Shown: positions 34,823 through 45,220 of the stretch, in pieces
How the letters are laid out: every line of letters begins with the position of its first letter
How positions within the stretch are numbered: position 1 is the first letter of the stretch
NCBI GenBank assembly: GCA_010093515.1
Contig: MU001671.1
Span: 1,324,535-1,388,534, forward strand
DNA length: 64,000 nt
From: Lineolata rhizophorae
Lineage: Eukaryota; Ascomycota; Dothideomycetes; Lineolatales; Lineolataceae
Direction of reading: 5' to 3'
Position numbers and translations under genes: made by a program
Notes under the pieces: generated by a model
What the model was told of the DNA's origin: nothing
Seen by the model: only the letters and a program-made list of their open reading frames with translations
The model's database searches: none

Positions 34823-36484
34823 ACAATGCGGGTTGGGGGGGAAATGAAGATCTCAGCTGCGGTCGGGGCTGCGAGGCGGGATACATAGCAGCGGGTATGC
34901 TAGATCGATGGTAGCGATGCAAACCAACGTTGGACCGCCGACTTCGTCTTCCATGAAGTGGGAGCGCCTGAGAGTCGATTCGTTCAATGCACTTTGCCGC
35001 CCGGCCGCGCCTCCCTAAGCCCTAAGCCCTCCCCCCCCCCGGGTCGTCAAATCTACCGCATGTACGAGCACTCCCGCTTCGCACCGACTCTCTCGATGCG
35101 CTCGATGCGCACCGACCACAACGGCGACCCTGCCCCACTCAATTGACACTGAGTGGCTAGTGCCTAAGCGACGGGATGGCGCTACGGAGTTACGTATGGA
35201 TTGTAGGACACCCCACACACAGAGCACAGATGTACGTAGCGGTAGTAGCTAGCGCTTGGGTGGCACGCTACGTACATGCCTAGAACACCCGGGTGAGGTC
35301 AGAGGCGCCGAGTATGGTGTCCTCTCAATGCACCGGACGGGCCTCGGTAAGACGGGGGTGGTTTGAGCCGTCAGGGATGAGTGATGAGAGTGACTTGGAT
35401 GCGGCGCGAGTGAGGGATCGCAGCATTTAGGAGCCCGTGTGGCGCGACCTTTTTTTCTTCCCCGGCAGTTTTTACAGTACCTGTGCATAGTAGAACAGGG
35501 CCCTGGGCGCTTGGAAGGGATTCAAGGGGCGGCATTTTCCGTCTTAATTGATGATGGTGGTGACGGCCGGCGGAAGGATCGGTGTTGCCTCCTCTTTCCA
35601 ATTCCCCTTCTACGGCGACGTATTCCTACGGCCACCGTATGGCGAGCGCGACGCTCAGAAATATCGAGGCGCTCAAGAAGATATTGCGGCGAAGCGCGAC
35701 GAATAGACAGGCCGAGATGAGTCGCATGACCAACTGACCGATTGACTGACTATCGGCAAGCCACCCTAGCATAGAAACCATCATTGCACCATCGCCGAAC
35801 AACAGGACGCGCTCGGCAGAAATGGAAAGGAAAAAGAAACAGAAAGCCGTCACCTGAGGCCTCGCAGCCTCCCCACACACCCGCCCGTCCGCCCGCCCTC
35901 GATGAAGCCATCCTCACGGACGCACCGGTCCAGCCAGCCAGGCCACCCTTACATATGTACATAGCTCAAGCGCGCGCAGCCTCCCCTCCCCTACCGGCGC
36001 CCCACCAGCCCCCCCGGGGGGGGCGAGGTCCCACCGCAACGGCGCGCCCGCCTCGATGTACTCGATGCTCCACACCTCCCACCCTCCCGCTACCCTTTTC
36101 TCCCTTCCGCTGCCCCCGGGGGCCTTCCTTGCCCAAGCCGATCCGCTTTTATTCTGCCCGCCTGCCTCTTGCGTACACGCGCACATGCATACAACTTGCT
36201 TTCCGACGCCGACCTACGTCGTTTGCGGGCAGGAACCACATGCGCACTGCGCGCGACGACGCCCCATGCGTATCCGTACCGTGTACATATATACATACGC
36301 AGTACGGGCCCGCGCTCCAGACGGAACATGCCGCGACGCGTCGAGCCGCCGGCCGGCGCCCGGCGCAAAAACGTCGGGCGGGCAGCGCCCCGCTCGCTCC
36401 CTCGCTCCCTCGCTTGCCGCGCGCCGCGGCACGGCGCGGCGGTCGGGCGGCGTCCGAGCGCATGTAATGCCCCCTTGCGTTGTC

Positions 36485-36522
36485 GGGGGGGGGGGGGGGG
36501 CGCCCGGCGGGGGGGGGGGGGG
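36485..36522. repeat. Paired poly-G runs
   Basis: Sixteen G at 36485-36500, then CGCCCGGC, then fourteen G at 36509-36522. Long homopolymers of G are rare in genomes. Run lengths could carry sequencing error. Confidence 0.8.
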
Positions 36523-37050
36523 CGGGCTCAGCGGAGATGGGCTAGGCGTGATTTTACATACATACATACGTAGGTACATGCGTAGTACTCCGTAGGGGCC
36601 CTCGGGCCCTCGGGGCATGGGGGCTCGTGTCGCGGGCGGCGGGCCGAGTGGCGGGGCGCGCTCGGACGCGGCCGGCCCGCCGGTGACGGCGGCGGGCGGT
36701 TTGATTCGTGGTGGGAGGGCCGGGTCGGCTCGTGCCGATTAGGGGGGAGTGAGGACTGGTGAGTGAGGACGCGGCCGGGTCGCGGATTGTGCCGCGTGAA
36801 GCAAGAGATTGGCGGGTGGGACTGGGGCTGCAGGTGTGTACATAGGAGCAAAGGTCGTGGCTAATAGGTATCTATGCAGTTTGCTAGAGGGCTTGTTTTT
36901 ACGCCGACTGGATGAGAATCACACAGGGGCTGCTTCCAAGGCGAGTCACTTTTCGGGGTAGCGCGGCACGTGATCACGCGGGTTTCTTCCAGTGCTTCGG
37001 GCTACGTAAACACCACGACATCCTCCAGATCGCCCCCTTCCCAGCTCGCA

Positions 37051-38291
37051 CTATTCGTCCTCGGCCGCCGACTCTGCCTCCGACGCGTACTCCTCCTGCG
37101 CCTCCTCGACGTCCTCCTGCGCCTCCTGGAGGTCCTCGAGCGCCTCTTCCTGGTCGCTCGAAGACGACGCCTCGGCCAGGTCCTGGTACGCCTCCTCGCG
37201 CTCCGCCTCCGCCTCCTGCAGGTCCGCCTGCGCCTCCTGCAGGCTTTCCTGGTCGCTGTCGGCGGCCGGCGGTGGCGCGGCGGACGGGTCTTGGTAGACG
37301 GGCGCCGGCGCGGGAGCTGGAGCCGGCGCGGGCGCCGCTGCGTGATGCTCTTCGTCCGAAGAAGAATCGTCGCCTGGAGATGAGGGCGGCATGTTAGCGA
37401 CCTGAGTGCTCTGAGCGCTCCATATGGGAGTTGAACATCGCAGGGAAGGGATTCGGCTGCATTATAGCCAAGATGTGTCGTCCTCCTTTTCCAACTTTCA
37501 TTCCCCCCGACGAGATAAGCCTCGGTCAAAACCGAAAGGGAAAAAAGATGAAAGAAGGCGGAGAAGAAGACCAAACAACTAAGACACACACTCCGAAACT
37601 CACCAAGCGCGTGCCCCACCATCGCCCCGCCAATCGCTCCGACCGCCAACCCCCCAGCCGCCCCCGCCATCATCCCCCCCTTCCCGCTCTTCTTCTTCTT
37701 CTCCTCATAATGATACGCCTCGCCTCCGGGTGTCGTCCCGTGCTCCGAGTAGTGACTCCGCATCTCGCCCCCTGGCGGTGGATACGACCCTCCCGGCGGT
37801 GGCGGCGACGACATGTACCCGGAAGCCGACGGCGGCTCCCATTGCGTCCGCCCCGTCGCCTGCTCGATGTAGAACCAGCGCTGCGACGCGTGGTCGAACT
37901 GGGAAATCCAGCCGGGCGGCAGGGGAGGAGGGGAGCCAGGGCCGCCAGAAGGGGCGCCGGGGGAGGGGTATTGTTGCCCGTAGGGCGGTTGCTGGCCGTA
38001 CGGTGGCTGTTGGCCGTACGGTGGCTGTTGGCCGTATGGTGGCTGTTGGCCGTATGGTGGCTGGCCGTACGGTGGCTCGCCACCGTGTTGGTTGCCGCGG
38101 TCGTGTTCTGAGGTTAGGATGCGTGTGAGTGTAAGAAGTCACAACTGCGGGACAGCGTCGCTCGTCGGTAGGGGAGGCCATAGGAAGAGCGACGTACCAC
38201 CGTGGGAACCTGAGCCGTGTTCGTCCTTCTTCTCGTCCTTATCGCCCATCAACCCCTCAAACTCCTTCACGAGCTTCTTCATAAAAGACAT
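37051..38291 (-). CDS. WW-domain protein with glycine-zipper segment
   Basis: Three exons (38198-38291, 37604-38107, 37051-37373) give 306 residues. The N-terminus MSFMKKLVKEFEGLMGDKDEK is followed by about six PPYGQQ repeats. Next comes one WW domain near residues 76-110 (LPPGWISQFDHASQRWFYIE, then TGRTQWEPP) with both signature Trp and the closing Pro. A Pro/Gly stretch leads to GKGGMMAGAAGGLAVGAIGG and AMVGHALG, a small-residue run like glycine-zipper membrane or amyloid-like segments. The last exon is an acidic, Glu/Ala/Gln-rich coiled-coil candidate (EALEDLQEAQEDVEEAQEEY). WW domains bind Pro-rich ligands such as PPxY; the protein's own PPYGQQ repeats could be self-ligands. Similar WW proteins occur across filamentous ascomycetes; I know no assigned function. 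Confidence 0.88.
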
Positions 38292-40719
38292 GTTGAAGCA
38301 ATTAGCTCAACTCAACAGCTCGAACCGGCGATTTGAGAATCAGAAGGTTGCGAGATACAATCGCGGGGTTTGACGACAGCAAACAGCAGCACAAGACACT
38401 CGTCCACCGTGGGGCTAGACGACCGAAGAAAAAGAGGGGTCTCCTTCTATCCCCAGGCAGTCGCTAGGGCGAACTTAAGGCGAAAAGAGCGCCCGGCCTG
38501 CAATGCGGCCCACCTTATCCGCCCGAAACGCCCGTCGCACGACGTTTCCCTTTTCCGTCTTTCGACTCAAGGTAGCCCCCCTCTATTATCTATCCGTCCT
38601 GCTATTCCCGGCCTACTCGCTTGGCCGGCCACGTGGAGCCACTCAGAAGCTTGCGCGAGCCCATCGGTGCGTCAAGATGGGCGTGGGATGCGGATTGCTT
38701 GGGGATATGACTTGCAGGCGGGGCGCAGCGGGGCACAGTGGGTGGATCTGACGGTAGGCGGGGTAAGGGACCGCGAGGCCGATGAGGTGAGAGGTAGGTA
38801 CCTTGAGATGCGACTGAAGAGTATAAGTGGAAGAAGATGAGGAATTGGATTCCCGGGTCAGTCGCCATGGCGATTCTCGCCGCTTTTCAGAGACGGGGTT
38901 TGGTACGTGGTGGAGCGCCAGAGGGCGTCGCCGGTGGGACGACGCCCGCTCGTACCGCCGCGGGTGAGCGAGAATTCGGGTATCAGGACGGCCCAGTACT
39001 CCCAACTTCCAACGGTGCTCCAGGTGCAGTCCCCGCTACTAGTGCTACAAGACACGCGGACTGAAGCCGGAACCCTTCTAGCGTGTGCATTCCAAGCAGA
39101 GAGTCAAGTCGCACCTGCTGGTGCAGGCCGTGATATTTTTAGTTTTGGAGTTGAGGATTGGACCCCTGTCAAGCTGAATGCTGCATGGCTAAGAGACGTT
39201 CGTCCTGGATGGTCGAAAACCGGCGACGAATAGCTTTTGGGCGTCGGGCCACGTGAACGGCTTGGTGTCTCCAGGCTTTGGGCAGACCTTGCGAGCCGAA
39301 TCGTCAAATGTCTTTTGGGAGGGGCGTTGGGCTTTCCTGAAGCCGAACACAAGACAGGATGGTTAAGGAACTATGTGACATGGCACTTGAACTATTGACG
39401 CCTCCCTTCGACAAGAGACGAGGCGGGGTGCCAATTGGAAGGAATGCTCAAGCTGAGGTACGCAAATGAGCGGCTACTGCACTGGCGCTGCAGGATCGCG
39501 ATAGGTAGCGCTCGTGGCGATGCCGGATAACCGACCCAGTGAGATGCATCCGGGTCTTGCGACGGTGCGTGGAGCTCTATTGCAACCTGAGATGTCAAAT
39601 GGGACGGACGCATACTACACGGATATGGACCGTCAAACGGCGCACGTAATCGACTATCCATGACTCAATTGTGTATGGCTGCTGCCCTAGTATTTGAAGG
39701 CTGGAGATCTCTGCGATCGCCGCTCCGTCTCCGTTTCGGCAAGCGACGCGGAAAACGCGCCAGCGGAGACATGGAGAGCACACGCATGGTGCTTGCGTCG
39801 TTTTGGTCGCATATTGCTCCTTATTGCTATCTCGTGGTCCTCCCCGGATCGTACGATACACGACAAAAGAACGTCCCGATAAGATTGGGCCCGGCCGCCA
39901 CGAGGGAACCAATTTATCCGCCCACTCATTGGCGTGTATCGCTCAGCCTTTGCGCCTATGGCTCGGGCTGTTCAAGCCAGGCTGTCGATCATCAAATCAC
40001 ATCAGTCGCGTAGACTTTTTCTCGATCGCAGTGTCTGCACACGGGCCCAACTGACGCGGAATAAATTGCCCAGCGAGTCTTTTGCAAACGTGTACCGGTG
40101 ATGATCGGGCCAGCAGCCTTCTTCGCGGAGTGGCGGTGTTGATTACGGAGCACGGAAAAGGGAGCAAAAATGCTTTTTTGGCAAACATTTCTTTTAACAG
40201 TTATTTTCTTTTTTTTTCTTTTTTTTTCTTTTTTTTTTTTTCTTCGTGCGACGTCGGCATCAGGGCTTCCCCTTCGGCGGCTGAAATGGCCGGCTGGGGC
40301 AAGGACCAAGGCAGCAAACAAGTACATAGCGCGTCATTCCTCGCTCGACTGCGCACTACGTACCACTTTGCTTCCACACGTCTCGGTCGCGCCCCCTCCC
40401 TCGCCAATCGTTCCTCAGACCCGGGCAAAGCTAGCCGTGGGCGGCTAGGGAGGCCGTCCAGGAAGTACGTTCTCTGCAGCGTTCCCACGTCCGCTCAAGT
40501 GAAGCGCGATTCGGTCTCTCCGCTGTGTCGCGATCGCAAACGGCCCTGACTCCGCCCAACCACCTCCGACCCGACAGGTACCTACTGCTCCGCCGTACCG
40601 TTCGAGCCGTCTCTCGACGCATTTTTTCACGCCGTCTGTGCTCGTTACTTCAACGGACTACCGGCTGTGACGACGTCGCCGCGTCTGTCCTCAGACACGT
40701 CCTAGAGGCAACCGCCAAA
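38292..40719. other. Intergenic between divergent genes
   Basis: About 2.4 kb between the WW gene (-) and the AT-hook gene (+). No gene is recognised. A T-rich tract with scattered C occurs at 40204-40242. The last 300 nt are pyrimidine-rich and probably the leader of the gene at 40720. Confidence 0.5.
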
Positions 40720-42455
40720 ATGATTGCCTCGCTGACGCCGCAGCACATGCCGCTGGTGTACTTCTCGCGCCTGCTCAATCGCTACCCGGAGCTCGTGCCG
40801 GACAAGCTGCGCGAGCTCGACCAGCTGCGTCTCGAGACCATTCCGGCCTCCCTGCAGCAGCGTGCGAAGAACGGGGACGCCTATTTGACCAAGGGTGAAG
40901 TCCTACAGCTAATGGAGTGGAAATTGTGCGTCGGACTTTTCTCCTTTTCTTCCGTTAATACTTTTTCCTTTGGCTTCGTATCCCGGGGTCGTCACGTGAT
41001 ACCAACGTGACCTTGGGCAAGTCACTCGCGTTATTGCATGAGGGTTACTCCTTTATAACCGTTCAATCTCTTTCTCGCGTGGTGACTTTACGATACTTCA
41101 TCTTGTGCGATTTTATCTTATATTTATAAGTGACTATGAAAAAAAAATTTGGGCCCAACTGACCCAATTCCAGAAAGCACGGCACATTTCGCCCCGGCTT
41201 GCTCAATCGCGTTGCCTCCAACTCATCCGAGGCCGTCGAATCCACCACCCGGGCCGCTTTTTACACGTATGCCAACTCTACCGGCTCTTCCGAGAGCGGC
41301 GTCAAGACGTCCGCCATGGCCTCCATGTCGCACCCTCCACTATCCACCCTAATCGCAGCCCTCAACACGCTCACCACGCTCAACGGCATCGGCCCCGCTA
41401 CGGCATCCCTCCTCTTATCCACGCTCGCGCCCGCCTCGGTGCCGTTCTTCTCGGACGAGTTGTTCCGGTTCCTGCGCTGGGAGACAGGCGGCCCGACGGG
41501 CTCGCGCGGGTGGGGCCGCAAGATCGCGTACTCAGGCAAGGAGTACGCCGATCTGGCGGAGCGGGCGTGGGAGGTGTGCGCGCGGCTAGGTGAGGAGAAG
41601 GAGAAGCTGGCGCGGGCGCGCGTGGGCAAGGAGGGCGCCGAGGAGAAAGGCGGCTACGTGGACGTCGGGGTCCGCGAGCTCGAGGCCGTGGCGTGGGTGC
41701 TAGGCAAGGAGGAGATCGTGCTCGATCAGGACAGCGAGATGGAAAGTAGCGAGATGGACGACTTTGGGAGCGACAGCGGGGTCGGCTTGGGCGGGGCCGT
41801 GGCTAGGTTTGCGAACGGCGCGCTGACGGGAGAGCATCCGGAAGATGCGGACGCGCCGGCGGACGCGGACGAGGCGGACGAAGACGATGAGGACGACGAG
41901 GACGGCGACGGCGATGAGGAAGAGGAAGAGGAAGACGATGATGACGCAGCTGCCAACGTTTACTCGTTCGGAGGCCAAGCCACAACCAGCGCTGCCATGG
42001 GCGCCGGCATGGCGGCTACCACCACCGCGGCCCCCGTTTCGGCCGTCCCCCAGAAGCGCGGCCGCGGCCGCCCCCGCAAGTACCCGGTCGAGGAGACGCC
42101 CGCTGGCCGCCGCGCCAAGGCGCTCGCCGAGGGCCAGCCGCCGCGCAAGCGGGGCCGGCCCCGCAAGTACGAGCCGGGGCAGGCGCCGAGCGCGAAGCGC
42201 GCGGCGACCTCGACCACGGCGGCGACTGCGGCGGTGTCGCGGTCAGCCGCGGGGGTCGAAAGCGGCGAGCATGCCCCGAGGGGCCGCGGTAGGCCGCGGA
42301 AGTATCCGCCGGGGGAGAGCCCGAGCGCGAAGAGGGCGGCCGAGGCGAGAGGGAAGGGGCAGGGGCAGGGGCAGGGGAGGGGGAGGGGGAGGAAGTCGAA
42401 GGATTGGCAGGAGAGCGAGGAGGAGGGGGAGGGGGAGGGGGGGTATGAGGGGTGA
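40720..42455 (+). CDS. AT-hook DNA-binding protein with helix-hairpin-helix-like N-domain
   Basis: Two exons (40720-40925 and 41174-42455) with a 248-nt intron give 495 residues. The N-terminal 180 residues form a folded domain (LTPQHMPLVYFSRLLNRYPE, VLQLMEWKLKHGTFRPGLLN). It includes LTTLNGIGPATASLLLSTL, which looks like the helix-hairpin-helix of DNA glycosylases, but no catalytic residues are evident. An acidic tract (about 270-300, Asp/Glu only) follows. Three AT-hooks come next, each with the GRPRK core: RGRGRPRKYP, KRGRPRKYEPG and RGRGRPRKYPPG. A Gly/Gln/Arg tail ends in EEEGEGEGGYEG. AT-hooks bind the minor groove of AT-rich DNA, so a nuclear chromatin role is likely. I know this architecture from uncharacterised sordariomycete proteins only. 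Confidence 0.88.
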
Positions 42456-43927
42456 TTGGGGTGAGCAAGTAGGGAAGGAGGGGGCTTGGCATGGATGAGT
42501 AGAGTGATATTTGGGAGGTGTGTACTACTCATGTAATTCTATTTCCTCTTTTGATGTGTGATGTTCAGCTTTGCCTATGTATCGATTGGTGCGAAAGTTG
42601 CTGAATGTAGGACGGATCGGATGGTGTGCTAATAGTTTGTTGATGTCTGATTTATGTGCTAATTGAAAAGCTCATGTTTGCGTATGCGGGGTTTGGAAGT
42701 TTCCGTACTGGAACGACCCTTCTAACCAGCCGTAGAACTTGTCGCTCTGCGTCTAACCTGTCTGGCCTGTCTAATTCGCCATATATGCCTAGTATAAAAT
42801 CGAAATTGTCCAACTATTCGTCATCTTGAGAACGCCTAGTTCTGGGTCTAACGGTGGGTAGTTATCTTTGATGTGTTTACATCCCAATACTAAAGTCACA
42901 TGCTTAATAACTTAGCATTATTAACTAAACCTATTTCCTGCTTGACACATTAGACTCACGGCATATGAACCTCAGGTAACCTGTCCATATAAACCAAGTG
43001 GATTACCCTAGAATCTATAGCTAGACCAGCGTGTTCAGTGCGTGATGAACTTCCTTGCTAAATCGAGCAAACAGGATACAAAAGTAGAAAGCGGGCAGTA
43101 GATTTAGAGCTCGTAGAGAGTAATAGGGTTCACATGGGCGAATTTTTCACTATCTCGACGTAGAAACTAAGTCTAATCTGTAAAACATATGTAAACAATA
43201 TAATGACTTGGTCTCCAAGTAAAATTGACTTCCCTCTTCAGCATTTCAGTTCAAAATTTCTAGGTGCAAAATGCTGTTGATGGTGGACGGTAGCAAACGT
43301 CCCAAAAAAACCAAATTAGAACATGGCGAGTACTTATATTGAAAAGCGTGCTTTATTGGCGTTAATTTTTGGCTTCTTGCTTTTCAAAGAAAAAGCAAAT
43401 ACGAACATCTTACAAACGCCTGTCCAACTATGCCGCTAACACAAGTTAAATGTAGTCCCAGTTTATCGAAGATCATACTAGAATTATGTCTTTTAACTTC
43501 TAACTGATGATGGTTCTGACTTTCAGATGATGTCTTTAGGTTGAGCTATCATAAGCCATTTGGATAACCGTAGTGCATTATGACTAGTTTGAATTTCGAG
43601 ACGATTGAGTACAGCATCGACTACGTGTCCGATTTTACTATACCGGAGACTGAATATGCATATCTGGTGCTATTGGATGTCTAAGAAATGCAGGATCCTT
43701 TTTTTTTAATAATATACCTACGAAGATTTTCTTGGAAGCAGCCTAGGAACGGTAGCTATTGACGAAAAAGGTCAATATGCAGGAAAATAGAAGTTGAGAT
43801 GTATGGACAGTACAATTGTCCAACAGCACCTTTAACGCCATGCCATGCTCACGAGACCGATACTGTACAAGTCTTTACTGCCCGAGCAATCCCATCTCAA
43901 AGTACCGCATCCTTGGCCCCAACCGTC
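42456..43927. other. AT-rich intergenic region, no gene
   Basis: About 1.5 kb between the convergent ends of the AT-hook gene (+) and COA1 (-). From 42540 to 43800 it is clearly more AT-rich and stop-dense than the rest of the central window, and no repeat ends or open frames stand out. The contrast in base composition could come from old repeat-induced point mutation of a lost element, but no recognisable element remains. Confidence 0.5.
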
Positions 43928-44623
43928 TCAAATGGGTCCCGCAAATCCTTCCTGGTCACCCCTCTGTGGCAGCGGCGACGCGCCTGCCTCGTCAGTCAAG
44001 AGCTGCAACACCGTGCCATCATCCATCGTCAAGCTCCACTCCTGCGTTTCGAACTGCGCAAGAGGCCAAGTCAGCACTTCCAACGGATCGAACAGGCTAA
44101 GAAACCATCCCCTCTCCGCCGGGAATCAGAGACTCACAAAGCCCATCCTATGCTTTCTCACCGCCCTGAACCGCATATACCCACTCCCCCTAGTCCCCTT
44201 AACCTTAAAACTGATATCGATCCTTCCATGCAGCTGGTTCAGCTCGCCCCAGATCCACGGCCACTTGTGCGCAAAGTACACGTTGTCCCCGAGCGCCTCG
44301 CGCGCCCTCGGGTGCGTCCGCAGCGCGTACAAGCTGCTCCCCACCACCGAGCTGCTCTGCCGCTGGTAGTTGAGCAGCGCGAGAAGCGCCGCGCCCGCCA
44401 CCGGCAGGAACACCGGCAGCGACCGCAGCCACGGGTTCGGCCCCTTCGCCGGCGGCAGCTCCCGGTCCGACCGCCGCGACATCATCAGGTTCTGCCACGG
44501 CTGCGAGCCGGGCCGCGGCGGCGCGACGAGCCCGCGCCCGCGCGCCCGCGGCGCTTGCGTGGGCCGCCGCGGTTTCGCGGTCGCGCGGCCGAGTGGCCGC
44601 GGGAAGAAGGGTTGGGGACGCAT
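43928..44623 (-). CDS. COA1: Cytochrome c oxidase assembly factor 1
   Basis: Mitochondrial inner-membrane protein that acts with Shy1/Mss51 in early assembly of cytochrome oxidase subunit Cox1. Two exons (44138-44623, 43928-44053) with an 84-nt intron encode 203 residues, close to yeast Coa1 (197). The N-terminus is a long Arg/Pro-rich presequence (MRPQPFFPRPLGRATAKPRR). A single membrane span follows at about 66-86 (LRSLPVFLPVAGAALLALLN). The conserved intermembrane-space domain has the family signature SSLYALRTHPRAREALGD, YFAHKWPWIWGELNQLHGRI and DISFKVKGTRGSGYMRF. It closes after the intron with FETQEWSLTMDDGTVLQL. The match to the Coa1 signature G(D/N)..F...WPWI.G..NQL.G.IDI is clear. Confidence 0.93.
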
Positions 44624-45220
44624 TGCGGGAGCGAGGAGGCGCGGATTGCCTCTGCTGCAATTGATCGAAAACGATCCAGGAGGCCGAATCGCGGTGCGGC
44701 GGCGCGGTCGATGTAGCGTCGTGAAATGTCGTGGAATGGACCCAGATCAGCCCACTCGAAGCGGAACGGATGAAGTTGGAGAAAGCCCCGTCGGCGGGCA
44801 TTGGGGCGATCGCGTGTTGGCGCTTGTTGGCGCGGCCCCTCCTGTCGGGCGCTTCCGGCGCGGCGCGTGTCTTGGCACGTAGGCGCGCGGCATGCGGCTG
44901 CGGCATCGCGAAAGTAGCGCCTTGCCGCTGAGCAAGCGGAGGATCATGGAGCAGTAAGAGTAATACCCGATTAGTTCGATTTCTTCCTGAATGTGACGAT
45001 TCTATCGCCCTTTCAATTCGCTATGAACTGTGTTAAGACATTATCGAATGAATTCAATTTCGCTCCTTTTCAGTGCATAGACTCCTCGGCTTTTTCTTCC
45101 GGTCAAGCTACCAATGCCGTATCAACCATCCCGTTTGCCCAAGCCCAATAAGTTAGCCTTACGTGGCTATATTCCGAATCCCAGTCCTTAGTTCCGAATA
45201 GCCCCCGATGCGTACCCGTT
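44624..45220. other. Promoter of COA1 and 3' flank of nuc-2
   Basis: 597 nt without a gene. The part next to COA1 is GC-rich with antisense open frames; 44950-45200 is AT-rich and probably holds the nuc-2 polyadenylation region. Confidence 0.55.

Larger units (their letters stand above)
33700..37050. other. Intergenic, GC-rich with simple repeats, no gene supported
   Basis: About 3.35 kb between the fusion gene (+) and the WW-domain gene (-), both of which end toward it. It contains GGTA/GGGA microsatellites (34785-34822), long G-runs (36485-36522), CCG runs near 34280 and repeated ACGTAC-type words. The open frames present are Arg/Pro/Gly-rich on both strands and show no motif I recognise. 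Confidence 0.5.

Noticed and set aside
42456-43800. Possible RIP-mutated transposon in the AT-rich block
   Set aside because: Only base composition supports it; no terminal repeats or protein remnants could be recognised.
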